A DNA stretch of 64,000 bases. Origin: Perca fluviatilis. Lineage: Eukaryota; Chordata; Actinopteri; Perciformes; Percidae. This document shows positions 35,339 to 46,128 of the stretch, piece by piece. The DNA is taken from assembly GCF_010015445.1 (NCBI RefSeq), contig NC_053128.1:7905340-7969339 (forward strand). The letters run 5' to 3'. Made by a program: the position numbers and the translations under genes. Below the pieces are notes generated by a model. It was not told where the DNA came from. It did not search any database and was given only the letters and a program-made list of their open reading frames with translations. The stretch's first letter is position 1. Each line of letters starts with the position of its first letter.

Positions 35339-38300
35339 ATGCCTGGAAGTCAGTACAAGATGACAGTCACCAAGCGCCACCACAGCCTCTACAGCCTGAC
35401 GGACAGCTCCAGCGCCGGCGCCGGCCTAGAGGACGAGGAGGCCGACGGCCCGCCGCGCCTCACCCCCCTGCAGAAGCTCACCGCCGACATGTGCAAGGAC
35501 GACAAGACCATCAAGGACCTGATGATTGGCCGCAGGGTGGGCTTCTACAAGGTCCGCGGGGAGATCGGCTCTGGGACCTTCTCCCGGGTCAAACTGGCTT
35601 TCCACGCTCTGACTAAAGGTAGGTGAACACGCTATCAGACTGTGCAAGGGAAGTTAGATTTTTGCAAACGACAAACATTTCGATTAAAGGTGCTCTAAGC
35701 GATGTTGGGTGACGTTACTTCTTGTTGACGTTCAAAGTGTTGTCAAACAAACGGAGGCTAGCTCGCCCCTCCCTCCTCCTCATCCCTTCCCCTCCCTTCC
35801 ACGCTTCCTGAAACAGTCATGAACGCGCATTGTGGAAGTAGCCTACGTGCTAACGCTGCTGCGGTGATGGCTCAGCCAAATCCTTCTTGTCAGTTATTGG
35901 CTGGAACACTGTTTGTTTTTGTTTGGTGGTGCAGGTTGGCGCAGTTTGTTTTTGTTGCCGTTTGTGGAGCCTGGGCTGTCTACAGAGACCGCAGTGTGTT
36001 CAGGGGACAGGCAGCTCGCGGATAGTGAGGAGATGTTTGCTGTATGTGACAAAAAATGACGTACCCTAAAAAAATGCGTGACATTTAGAGCACCTTTAAT
36101 TGCATGTTACAATAATATTAAAAAGAATGAAGTATTAAGATCTGGCGTTGATTCGTTTTCTGTCTACTGAGTAATAATTCCAGCATAAGTTGTTACTTAT
36201 TATTCTACCAGAACTCCTTGTTGGCATCCAGACGGATATTTAATGTCTCCGCGTCCCATCATCTGTCCTCCTCGTAGACAAAGTGGCACTGAAGATCCTG
36301 GATAAGACGCGGCTGGACAGTCAGTCCCAGCGTCTGCTCTCCAAGGAGATCAGCAGCATGGAGTGCCTGCAGCACCCCAACGTGGTGTGTCTGTACGAGG
36401 TGGTGGAGACGCCGAGTCGCCTTTACCTGGTGCTGGAGTACGCGGGCGGAGGGGACCTCTTCAACCAGATATTCACCCAGGGAAAACTGTCCGACAACGC
36501 CAGCAAGGTCACCTTCGCCCAGATCCTTTCTGCCATCAAATATTTGGTTAGTAACATAGAAACTTAATTGGGTTTTTTTTCACCAGCAGACTCTGACCCC
36601 CCCAGTCCTGGCTGGTCCTTTTTGTGTGGAGTTTGTATGTTTTTCCAGACTTTCCTTGACATACTATACTATGACTGTCTTTTATCTGTTTTTTCGAAAT
36701 ACTATACCATGACTTTTTTTGAATTTTTTTTCTATATACTATACTATGTTTTTTTTATCCGATATACTATTCTATAGTCTGTATCCATGACGTTCCACTA
36801 ACGGGATTGCTACGTTGCCGCCGGAAATTCCGACGGATTTAACTGTTTTCGGGTACTTTCCGCTTTCTCTGTGTTGGAATTCTAACCTCCGGTGGATTTG
36901 TGAGGACTATGGTTAACTGCTCCTCAGATCTCTGCAGGGTAAATCCAGACAGCTAGCTAGACTATCTGTCCTATCGGAGTTTTCTGTTGCATGACTAAAA
37001 CAAACTTTGAACGTACACATGTTCCATCAAAACAAGTTCCTTCCAGAGGCTATTCTGCAGAGGCGCTGCTTAGCACCGCCCAAGATGATTGTGATTGGTT
37101 TAAAGAAATGCCAATAAACCAGAGCGCGTTTTTCTCCCATCCCGGAATGGCCCATCCCAACCTCCTCCGCAGCATTGTGCAGGAAGGTCTGGCAATGCAA
37201 GACTAACTATACTATGACGTTTTTTTCATCACTTTTTTTTCCCGACATACTACACTATGACTTCACCAGACATTTTTCGAGGCACACCTGGCTAAAACAG
37301 CAGCAGTCTCAGTTTTATAATTTGGAGGGAATTTCTATCAGTAGAGATTAGTTCTGTGGACTGGACTGGTTTAAAACATGTCTGATCACTTGTGTTTTAT
37401 GGACTCCATTATAATTTTAATCAATCACTATTATTAAGCTGTACAGTCCACGAAAGCCCAGGATCTTAGCAATTTAGCTGATAAGTAAGAGGTTATCACG
37501 ATATTCTTGACCAAATACATCGATATCGATATTGTGGCGATATTCTAGGGTTGAAAATTGGTGCTTTAACAAAATATTTTCACACTTTTAGATTAGATTT
37601 TAGATAAATAATCATCAGTAATGTGGCCATAATGTCTAAGTGGGGAAAAGGCAAATAATAGAACAGCTAGAACAGTCTGGTAAGTTCAGAAAAGTACATC
37701 ACTTTACTGTAATTTAAAACCAGGAAAAGACACCACTTATGTCATATTACGATATTACGATATCCAAAATCTAAGACGATATCTAGTCTCATATCACGAT
37801 ATCGATATATTATCGATATATTGCCCCGCCCTACTCTCTAGACACAGAAAATCTATCATGTCCGATTTGTCTGATGTTTAGAAATATCCAACCAGCTCGT
37901 GTGTGTTTTGCTGTGCAGCACAACAACAGCATCATTCACCGGGACCTGAAGGCCGAGAACGTTCTGATCAGCTGCAGCGGCTGCGTGAAGGTGGCCGACT
38001 TTGGATTCAGCACGCGGCTCTCGAACTGCAACGACACCCTCGACACCTTCTGTGGCTCGCCGCCCTACGCCGCCCCAGAGCTCTTCAGGGACGAGTGCTA
38101 CCTGGGGCCCCCGGTGGACGTGTGGGCCATGGGGGTGCTGCTTTTCTTCATGGTGACCGGAACTATGCCGTTCCGCGCCGAGACCATGGGCAAGCTGCGG
38201 CGCTGCATCCTGGAGTGCGCCTACACTGTCCCTCCCTGGGTCCCCGGCCCCTGCCAGAGGCTCATCAAGGGAATCTTGAAGGCGGTCCCCGCTGAGCGCT

Positions 38301-38668
38301 ACGCCGTCGACCAGATGCTGGGCTGCGATTGGCTCCTCCCCGTGGAGTTTCCCTGGTCGCTGGTGCCGCCCGAGCCGGCGAGCCCTCAGCAGAGCCTGCT
38401 GGACTCGGAGCGCGAGGACCTGGAGGAGGAGGTCCGGAGCTCGCTGGAGGAGCTCGGCTTCAGCGCGGCGCACCGGTGGAACGACGTGCCCAAAGGAAGC
38501 CGCAGCCCTGTCACCGGCGTTTATCGGATCCTGCTGCGCCGAGCCCAGAGGAGGAGGGGCAGCGACAGTCCCCCCGTGGTCCGGGGGATGGTGAGGGACC
38601 CCAGGAGGGAGGGGCTCCGGGCCTACAGGGGCCTCAGACACACCTCCAAGTTTTGTGTGCTTTCATGA
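35339..38668 (+). CDS. nim1k: NIM1 serine/threonine protein kinase (three coding exons, 432 aa)
   Basis: An AMPK-related (CAMK group) protein kinase. Exons 35339-35618, 36278-36546 and 37919-38668 join in phase to 432 residues, against 436 in human. Seen in order: the TPLQKLTADM lead-in; the Gly loop GEIGSGTFSRV (residues 74-84); VALK Lys99; HRDLKAEN with catalytic Asp192; DFG at 210-212; activation-loop Thr226 in DTFCGSPPYAAPE; and the C-terminal RGLRHTSKFC that marks NIM1. All catalytic residues are intact. The ATG at 35339 is chosen because it is the first in this frame after the inferred acceptor and has G at -3. An overlapping +1-frame ORF starts at 35311 (see findings). Kinase exons are very GC-rich, which creates long shadow ORFs on both strands. 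Confidence 0.96.
35685..36097. mobile_element. MITE with TTAA ends in nim1k intron (copy A)
   Basis: Starts TTAAAGGTGCTCTAAGCGAT and ends TTTAGAGCACCTTTAA. A second copy lies at about 57391-57763. The TTAA at both ends suggests a piggyBac-like origin. The interior includes a CCTCCCTCCTCCTCATCCC pyrimidine block. Confidence 0.75.
36655..37265 (+). repeat. Satellite fragment in nim1k intron, split by an inserted element
   Basis: CATACTATACTATGAC-type units at about 36657-36775 and 37206-37262 are the same family and orientation as the forward parts of the ccdc152 array. Between them (about 36776-37205) is a ~430-bp unrelated fish repeat ending GTCTGGCAATGCAAGACTA. Confidence 0.8.
37266..37918 (+). 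other. Remaining nim1k intron sequence
   Basis: Non-coding. At about 37495-37835 there is an ATCGATATCG/CACGATAT-rich decayed MITE similar in texture to the one at 34757-35143. Confidence 0.5.
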
Positions 38669-40579
38669 AAGAGTGGTAGAGACGCTTCAGCACAGTTTTT
38701 ATACAGACTTTTTTTTTTTATACAAACATGATATTAGTGGCAATAGGGATTTTTTATTTTACATTTTTTATTTTTTACAGGAAAGTAGTTTTAACTGAAA
38801 CATATATTTTTTACAAGTTTGTAGCATTTCATAAATGTGTTTGACTTCCTTCAATGCAACTTTTTGGGATAACCTAAGGTATACAGGTATGTACTCTATG
38901 TTAAAGTGCCTGATGAAATTAAACAAAAGTAAAAGTTGTGAAAGAATCCATGCTTTTTCCTTCTCAATTGAATATGATTTGAATGGTTTTGAGATGCCTG
39001 ATGACAGGCCCAGATTGGCCATCGGGAGCCCCGGTGGCCCCAGCAACCTAAGGAATGCATTGGTTCCAATCATGCCATGCTAGGAAAATGGCTAAATAAC
39101 ACTCCAAAGTTTGGCGAGGGAAAAACTGGCAATGCCAACATTTAAAAGAGGTCTCTTGCACTCTTACCTCAGGATATCTGAATGAAGTCTTCCCTTTACA
39201 TAAATGCCCACTTCCTGCTAATCCCATGCAGTTTGAGGCCAAAACCATGCCATTTTTCTCATGCAGTGTAAATGTGATATTTTTGCCTTTTCTAAAACGC
39301 AATATTTGAATATTTCTGCATAACGGGGTCTCTAAACAGTCTTGGAATTGCATTAATTGGGCCAATTGTTTTCATGTGTGATGATGTTAGTCCTTATAGT
39401 AGCCATTTCATTGGAGTGAATCAATTTTTTTTTAAACTTGACCTCACTGTATAAAGACACCTACTGTATTGTAATATCTAATCCCATCCTCAAGAAACTT
39501 TAAAACCACAAACTACAGACTTAAAGTGCTCCCCCATCCAATCACAGAAAATTCTAGCAGAAATCTCCAAATGTCAAAAGTGTTTTCATGGTAAAATCAC
39601 AGCATGGGTTTTTCTAAAGGTCTTGGTGTCTTAAGGTGGTGTTTTGTAGATATCTCTGACCTTTTTATCAATTCTCGAGTGGTCAAAATGGTTATATTTT
39701 GCAACAAATCTCTCAAACAAATGATTTCAACCTAAAATCTTCTGCACATAACTTTGGAGATTTAAGCATGAAAATGGCCATCATACGAGTAATCAGAAAG
39801 AGGTTACATATACGTGGGCTGGACTGCTGTTAAGAATTGTTATCCCAGTTGGGCCCTGCCTGAAGAGCTGAAAGTATCAGAATCAGAATCAGAAATACTT
39901 TAATAATCCCAGGGGGAAATTATTTTTGTATCCAGTGTTTTTAAAGAAGAAAAGCTATGTAAGAAACAACTTGTGTTTCATTGGGACCTCTCAGATATAT
40001 TTATAATCACAAATGCTCTTTACAAGCTCCCACAGCCAAAGAGCATAAAAAAAACAATTTTACAATGATATCAAACAGAGAACCTGCATTGCTAATGGTG
40101 AATATTATGTGCAATGGACCTTTTTCACGGCATCATGTTGACATGTCATAGTAGGAAAAGCACAGGTGTATTCCAAACCATTACTGATGGCTGCATTCCA
40201 CTTAGGAGAGGTCCTGGTATTGTGCATGCTGACTCACTGAAATAGCTTACTGGGACACTTGATGGAACTGAGCCATCGTTAAGGTTATCAATTTCAGCTG
40301 GGCTTTTCCTACTATGACAAGTCAAAATGTCTGCTGTGAACCTGCATTGCTAATGATGAATTTTCTGTTCAATAACTCTTTCATGCAAAATATGTGTGCA
40401 CCTGATTTTGCCTTTTCAATCCTTTGGGGTGCACAGAGGGTGGGCGTTAGTAACATTGTATGCTTGTTACACTCAAACAAATCCTGTCTCTTGGAAGGTG
40501 AAAAGACTCCTATTGTTAACGAAAAACCAAATAGTGGTGAGTGCGTGGTGTAAAAAAAAAAAGTGATGTGTCACGCAGC

Positions 40580-40615
<36 letters not shown>

Positions 40616-41090
40616 CTTGTTGAGGCGCCGAGCAGGTGGCTGCCCGTTGCCCCCCCACACCCCCCCCCCCCCCCCCTCTTTGTGCCTTGTTTGCCAAAGT
40701 TTCACTAAGTGCCTGCCAGTAAATAACAGTCCCGACAGCAGCTGGCAGGACACCAGACGATACTCGGGACCCCTTTCTCTCTCTCCCACCCCATCTCCAC
40801 AACCGGCCCAAACCAGCCAGACCCAAGTCCCCGAGGGGAGGGGGGTCGAGGCTTGATGGGATACAGCTAGAGCGACGACAGTTAGGCCTAAGTTTAATCA
40901 CCAAAACGACTCCCGAGGAGCGAACGCGCGTTCCCTGGGTGGAAGTATTAAGAATATATGATTATATAGATTTTAATTTTGCCTAACTTCTGTAACCTTT
41001 CTAGCCACAACCCCCCACCCACCCCCTCTGGCACTGGCAAACTGAGTGAACCCGCCCCCCGGCTCCTCCCAGCTCTGCCCTGGCCGACCC
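38669..41090 (+). other. nim1k 3'UTR and intergenic region
   Basis: No gene. It contains a fish dispersed repeat at about 39875-39930 (TCAGAATCAGAATCAGAAAT) and a MITE-like element at about 40085-40365. The latter has inverted ends around CATAGTAGGAAAAGC and GCTTTTCCTACTATG. A (CTGT)n microsatellite lies at 40580-40614. A nim1k poly(A) site is not placed with confidence. Confidence 0.5.
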
Positions 41091-41099
41091 CCGACCTGC

Positions 41100-41345
41100 A
41101 GGAAGCGGCAGATGGCGCGCCGTGGCCGGCGGAGACATCTGCAGGCCGAACAATAGGCGCTGTGTGCAGACCGCTGGAGCTGATAGGCCCGGAGCGGAGC
41201 TATTGTGCGCGGCGCCATACACATGCAGATGAGGGTCTGCTGGAGGAGGGACGCAAAGGGAGTTCTTTATTTTTTTTATTTTTTTTTTTGCATTGACAAC
41301 AGCCAGCAGATGACAGGCCTTAGCGCCTCCCATGCAAATCTGCTG
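41100..41345. promoter_or_regulatory. Candidate enhancer: four CAGATG E-boxes, inverted SOX pair, octamer
   Basis: CAGATG/CATCTG at 41109-41114, 41136-41141, 41226-41231 and 41307-41312; ACAATAG at 41150-41156 facing CTATTGT at 41200-41206; ATGCAAAT at 41332-41339. The block is GC-rich and repeat-free between repeat-rich flanks. It lies just beyond the 3' end of the minus-strand gadd45 gene. Proneural bHLH and SOX factors use such sites, and gadd45g is a known neurogenic target. The enhancer role is inferred. Confidence 0.4.
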
Positions 41346-41606
41346 AGTTTAAAACTTTTGTTTAGATTTTTTGTTTTTTATATATAACCACCCTCCCTCC
41401 CTCCCCTCCTCTCTGACCCCCTCACCACCTCGTCCATCCAAACACACACACACAATACACCCAACTCACCATAACAACCCAGCTTTGCAAGGAAAGTAAA
41501 AGAAAACGCATCACACCAGACATGTTATTATTATTTTTTTATTTAGCATTTTCCACTTACAATTTCAAACTGCTAGAAATATATATAACTTACTTTGTTT
41601 CAAACA

Positions 41607-42937
41607 TTGCTCCAACAGTATTTGGAACATCCAGAGTTAAATCTTTTTTTCATTTGCTTTACATGGCTGTCTTCAGTACATAAGTAAATGTTCATAAGAC
41701 AATCTTAACAAATTCTCATCATTTTTAACATTAGTTTCATTTAGCCATTCTCTAAAGTGAAACCTTTAGAGAATAAACTTTTTGTTATCCAATGTTGTTT
41801 TTTTAAAGTTTTAGAATAATATTTGTAATTGTTACATTTTCTAAAGTGAAACCTTTAGAGAATAAACTTTTTTGCGATGTTTTTTTTTTTTGCTACGTTT
41901 TCGAATATTATTTGTCATTGTTAAATTTCTAAAGTGAAACCTTTAGAGAATTAAGACAATTCTGGAAAGTGGGAAACATTTCCGCTGATTGCAACTGTTG
42001 TCGTGTTGCTCAGCGATAAGAGGACGTCTTTAAAAAAAGTCTCTTTTTTTAAGAACGCCTCTGTCTCAGCACCGCTTCTTCTCCTGCTGCGCGTGCTTCG
42101 GGGTGCGACGTTTGCTCTACTGGAGGGGGGGGGGGACCCCCGCCCTCAGGACGCACAACTCGCATCTCCTTCCTCTCCAAACCTCATCCGCACAAAGAAT
42201 GAGGGTCGATGCGTCGCTCTCGTGGCATACCTGACTCTCGTTCACATAAAGAATGAGAGCCATCTTGGCATGGAAGGGACGAGAGGCGACGGGTTCACGG
42301 GTGGCCCCCCTGGGGCCGGCGCCGTGCTGCCTGGACGGGGGGGAATCCTCCTCAGGAGTGTCCAGGGATGGGTAGAAACAGACTCGTCCTGTTCATCAGG
42401 ATGAGTATTTCCAGATGAGAAGCTTTACAGCATCTGAGCAAAAAACAAAGATCAGCCGAGGGGGGGGGGCCGATCAACGCTCGGGGAGGCTGATCTCAGG
42501 AACCCAGTCGTTCAGACGCCGGCTCTCCTCGCAGAACAGGTGCAGCTTCTCCAGAGCAGGGTCCTCCCAAGACCCGTCAGCTGGGTTCTGTTCACACAGG
42601 GGGGAGGAAAGAGGCTTTAGTCACACAGTTCTGTCAGAAAGCATCCCATAGAAACCCCATTTTTCTGAAGTGATTTTAGAGTTGCGTAAAGTGTGTTATC
42701 TGAGCTCCACGTACCGTGATGAGGACGCAGTGGGCGTCTTCGAGCGGCTCCGCCTTGTCGCCGACGATCTCGGCCAGACGCTGCACGTCGCTCACTCGGA
42801 CGATGCTGATGTCGTTGTCGAAGCAGAAGGACTGGATGAGGGTGAAGTGGATCTGCAGGGCGATGTCGCACTGGAACTCCTCGTCCATGGCCAGGACGCA
42901 GAAAGACACGCTGTCCGGGTCACTGTGGAGACAATAA
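41607..42937 (-). repeat. Left arm of the 1.3-kb inverted repeat (gadd45 exons 2-3 and 3'UTR)
   Basis: The reverse complement matches 48467-49782 nearly base for base, with small indels mainly in G/C or A runs. Identity begins 15 bp before the exon 2 acceptor (TTATTGTCTCCACAG). It stops after TGTTGGAGCAA in the 3' flank. The two intron 1 sequences and first exons outside the arms do not match. Confidence 0.92.
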
Positions 42938-43185
42938 AAAAAAGAACCATGAGATTTCGTCCCAAACTGATCCAAACTACCTGACGTGATTGATTGATAA
43001 TGCAGCAAGCTGCACATCTTCAGCTGAGAGTTTCGTACTTACAGATTCATAACTTTTGCGCACTCGTAGACACCGACGGTGAGGGAGTCGTTGTCTTTAG
43101 CGGAGACCAGGACCTCCTCCAGGGCTTGGCCGGTGCACTGGGCGCGCTCGGCGGTTTTCTGGATCAGAACTTCCTCGAGAGTCAT
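42474..43185 (-). CDS. gadd45g: GADD45 gamma-type protein, intact copy (three coding exons, 154 aa)
   Basis: A small acidic nuclear protein of the L7Ae-like fold. It activates MTK1/MEKK4-p38 signalling and binds CDK1, PCNA and p21. Exons on the minus strand are 43185-43043, 42922-42715 and 42587-42474, phases consistent, stop TGA. It starts [14 protein letters not shown] like all GADD45 proteins. It contains [13 protein letters not shown], then [15 protein letters not shown] and [19 protein letters not shown], and ends [18 protein letters not shown] and [10 protein letters not shown] favour gamma over alpha or beta. Mammalian genes have four exons; here the first two are fused. Its promoter has TATAAAA and CCAAT. 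Confidence 0.93.
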
Positions 43186-43298
43186 GATGAAGATGAAGAG
43201 GATGAAGATATTCCGCAAAGGGAGAGCTTCAGAAACGTTTGGTCAGAGAGTAGAAATCCGAAAGGGAGCAGAGTGCTTTCAGATCTGCAGCCTCTCTC

Positions 43299-43351
43299 TT
43301 TTATACTCTCCAGCTCGTGCGGCGCAGTGAAAGCTGCTGCGCCCTGATTGG
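43299..43351 (-). promoter_or_regulatory. gadd45g: Core promoter of the minus-strand gadd45 gene
   Basis: On the minus strand, CCAAT (complement at 43347-43351, in GAGCCAATCAGGG) precedes TATAAAA (complement at 43299-43305, in GAGTATAAAAGAG) by about 42 bp. The start codon follows about 115 bp later. The plus copy has the same CCAATCAG-TATAAAA arrangement, with little other similarity. Confidence 0.75.
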
Positions 43352-44257
43352 CTCACGCTGAATGGTGTATTGGTATGATAATGCTATTGTCACACTCCGG
43401 CTCGTGGCAGATTGATGGGGGTCATCGAGCCGCGCACGCTCTCTCCCCCCCCCCCTCTGAGCGCACTTAGCAGCCTGGGCCTGAAAACTAAAAATAGCTT
43501 CATTAAAAAAACAAAGATCGCTCTGCAGAACTTGATGCAAATTAGAGAAAAAGTGATTCGAATTACATGCAGACATACATGCATGTGACGCTGAACATCA
43601 AATGCACTTTCGCATGCATTTAAAAGAACTCTTAAAACGCACAGAAGCTTATTGTTGTCCTTTTGGAAACGCAAAAATACTATTTATAGACTAGTTTTAG
43701 CCTCATTTAAAGTCACATTTTAAACTTCAACACATTAAATATGAACCAAACTGACAGCAAACTTAACAAACTCTAAAAACTTTCTTGCATTTGAGGTTTT
43801 TGGGGACAGTATTCCAGCTGCAGCATGGAGAAAGTGTGACTGGCCCCCTTCCCCCTCCAGCAGAGAGAAAGGGCAGGTGGATGATGCCATCTGTGGACTA
43901 GAGGCTGGCCATAAAAAAACGGCCCCATTGTGCGCACAGAAGCCCTCTATTATCGCAGTCCCCCATACAAATGCAAATGTCCAGCGCGTGCCAGAACGCT
44001 GTGCGTGCTGCGCAATCTGCGCTGCTGGCCCATGCTGACCACGTGGCCATCGTCAGCTGTCCAGAAAGTCCTTGCTCTGTTTTTTATTTATTTACTCTGG
44101 GGAGTTCAGGGGCCACACGCACTGAATTCTATAGGGACAACTTGTTTATAGAAAGGTTGATTGCACGTGTTCGTTATTTGGTGTGTAGATGCAGCAAATG
44201 GTCTTCTGTGATTTTCATTTAAAGCTATTTCTGACAACTTTGTGTTTCATTTTTCAG

Positions 44258-44445
44258 TCACTTTTACGCACGACGAAACTTTTACGCACTGCTCTGTTTG
44301 GTTCTATTCAGTGCGGTTTAGTGATTTGGTATTTAGGGTGTAGATCGACTAAATGTATGTGCCTTTAAATAAACTATTGTTTCTAACAATCATCTATTCG
44401 TTTGCGATCACTTTTACGCACGACGAAACTTTTACGCACGGCTCT
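44258..44445. repeat. Direct repeat of a paired CTTTTACGCAC motif
   Basis: TCACTTTTACGCACGACGAA, followed by ACTTTTACGCAC, occurs at about 44260-44291 and again at about 44409-44440. Each copy thus has two CTTTTACGCAC units 18 bp apart. The intervening 117 bp shows weaker similarity (GTGTAGAT). Confidence 0.85.
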
Positions 44446-44639
44446 CGGTTCCACTGGCAGAGCAGTAGTGTGTCCCTATAACAGCTCGTGCTGTCTCTAG
44501 TTTCTCTGCATAATAATTTCAAACCTATCTTGCATCAGGTCAGGCCTGCTGCCACTGCTGCGTAAACAGAGGATTGAAGGGGGGAGGGGGGGGGGCTCGA
44601 GTGGAGAGGCTGTGCAGGAGACACAGGTTGGCGGTGATT

Positions 44640-44690
44640 GATTCAGCGCTATTGTTCTGCAGAAGGCAGAGAGGCAGATGGAGTACTGTC
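44640..44690. promoter_or_regulatory. Candidate SOX/E-box module
   Basis: CTATTGTT (44649-44656) and CAGATG (44675-44680) lie 18 bp apart. This is the same pairing as in the 41100-41345 block on the other side of the gadd45 gene. Functional role inferred from motifs only. Confidence 0.3.
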
Positions 44691-45059
44691 ACTGCGAGGG
44701 GATCCCCCCCCCCTCCTCTCCTCTCCTCTCTCCTAAACCCAGGTCAACCGCGACCCCAGGGCCCGCCCATCTTTTGTCTACAAGCCTCCACATTCGCCGC
44801 TCTGTTGTCTGAGTTTTGATTAAATTTGAATGCCAAAGGGAAGAGCTTATGGTCGAAACTTTTGACAATGAAAAGCGTTATCTCCAAAAGATAGCATGAT
44901 GGCAGACCTTTGAAATCACTTTCAGTTCGAGCAGTGGCCTAAACGTGCGCAACAATGCCGAATGTGTGCTTTGTCCCAGAACAAAAGTCTTATCTGTGCA
45001 CTGCTGCAGCAACAACATTATTTGTTGATTTTCTACGTCGCTTTCAGTTTCACGTGCTG

Positions 45060-45260
45060 CAAAGTCATCAGCGCATCAGCTGGCCGAGAAGGCCAAAGTT
45101 TGGTTTGCATGCAGCTGATGGAGACCCCAAACCCTGAGCTGTATTAGGAAGGATCAGCTTGCATGGCCACAGGCCAGGCGCGTGCAAATCGATACCGACC
45201 CATTGTTGCTGAAGCACATCTGCCAGACGGAGACCTCCCCGGCAGCGCGCGACAGGTGTT
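45060..45260. promoter_or_regulatory. Candidate SOX/E-box module
   Basis: CAGCTG at 45077-45082 and 45112-45117, CATTGTT at 45201-45207, CATCTG at 45217-45222 and CAGGTG at 45253-45258, in unique sequence between the two gadd45 promoters. Inferred from motif density only. Confidence 0.3.
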
Positions 45261-46061
45261 GGTGCTCAAAGCTCTTTTTTTTTTTTTTTTTTTTTCTGGT
45301 GACCTGCGGCGAGGAGCCCTGGATCTCTCTGTAAGGATAGAAAGCTGCAGGATCAGATGCTTAGATTTGGCTTTGTGGTGTGTGCAAACATGACTCGAGT
45401 TTAGAGGAAATAGGCGAATAGTTTGGTAGCCTACATTATTATAACCTTTATTTATTCAGGGTAGGGACATTGGCAATGGCGCCCTGGTTACAGAACATAC
45501 AAAATAATAAAAAAACAATCCCCAAATGACAGTAAATAACATGATCATACACAAATAATATGATCACAAAACAATACCAACATTAGGCCTACAATATGAT
45601 GAAGGGGGAAAAAAAGATGTATAAGAAGTACAAAATGATATATAGCCTAATATTTTTAATTCATCAAATACGTGTTTTTGAGCCATTAAACACGCAGTGA
45701 AAGTGAGTTAGCTCTGCGTTCGGATTTTGTTTTTAACCTCAAAACTTTTAAATCATATTTCGAGCGGATTTGAAAAACTGCCATGACGCCTAGCAGGTGC
45801 TGTCTGACTTCCTTTGTCCCCCCGGGGACAGATGGTGTCTCTCGGTTGCCATGGAGAGTGATGCGCACAGAGAGATAAAGCACGCAGGCATCTCCAGATG
45901 CCACGCGCCGTAAGTGAGTACCGGCTTTTAGGCATGCAAAGCAGCGGCGCGTGCCACTGCCCAATCTACAACAACAACAAAAAAATAACAGTGCGTGCAG
46001 TGAAATTCGTCATGAGTTATAAAAGTCTGTCTGACATCCAATGCAATTAAGATGGTTGCTA

Positions 46062-46128
46062 CAGTTTGGCACTGCTTTATGTGTCATAATGCTATCAGCA
46101 TTATGACACATAAAGCAGTACCAAACTG
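46062..46128. repeat. Hairpin: 32-bp arms, 3-nt loop, one mismatch
   Basis: Arms at 46062-46093 and 46097-46128 (inner part GCTTTATGTGTCATAATGCT and its complement) pair over 32 bp with a single mismatch. The loop is ATC. It could be a foldback element or the fused ends of a decayed MITE; the tiny loop argues against a microRNA precursor. Confidence 0.9.

Noticed and set aside
37856..38679. 261-codon minus-strand ORF and two further plus frames across the nim1k kinase exon
   Set aside because: The NIM1 frame has all kinase motifs; the others are GC-rich shadows rich in Pro, Ala and Arg.
42415..42651. ORF of 78 codons duplicated in both inverted arms (also 48752-48988)
   Set aside because: It is antisense to the gadd45 last exon and 3'UTR, and is duplicated only because the arms are identical.
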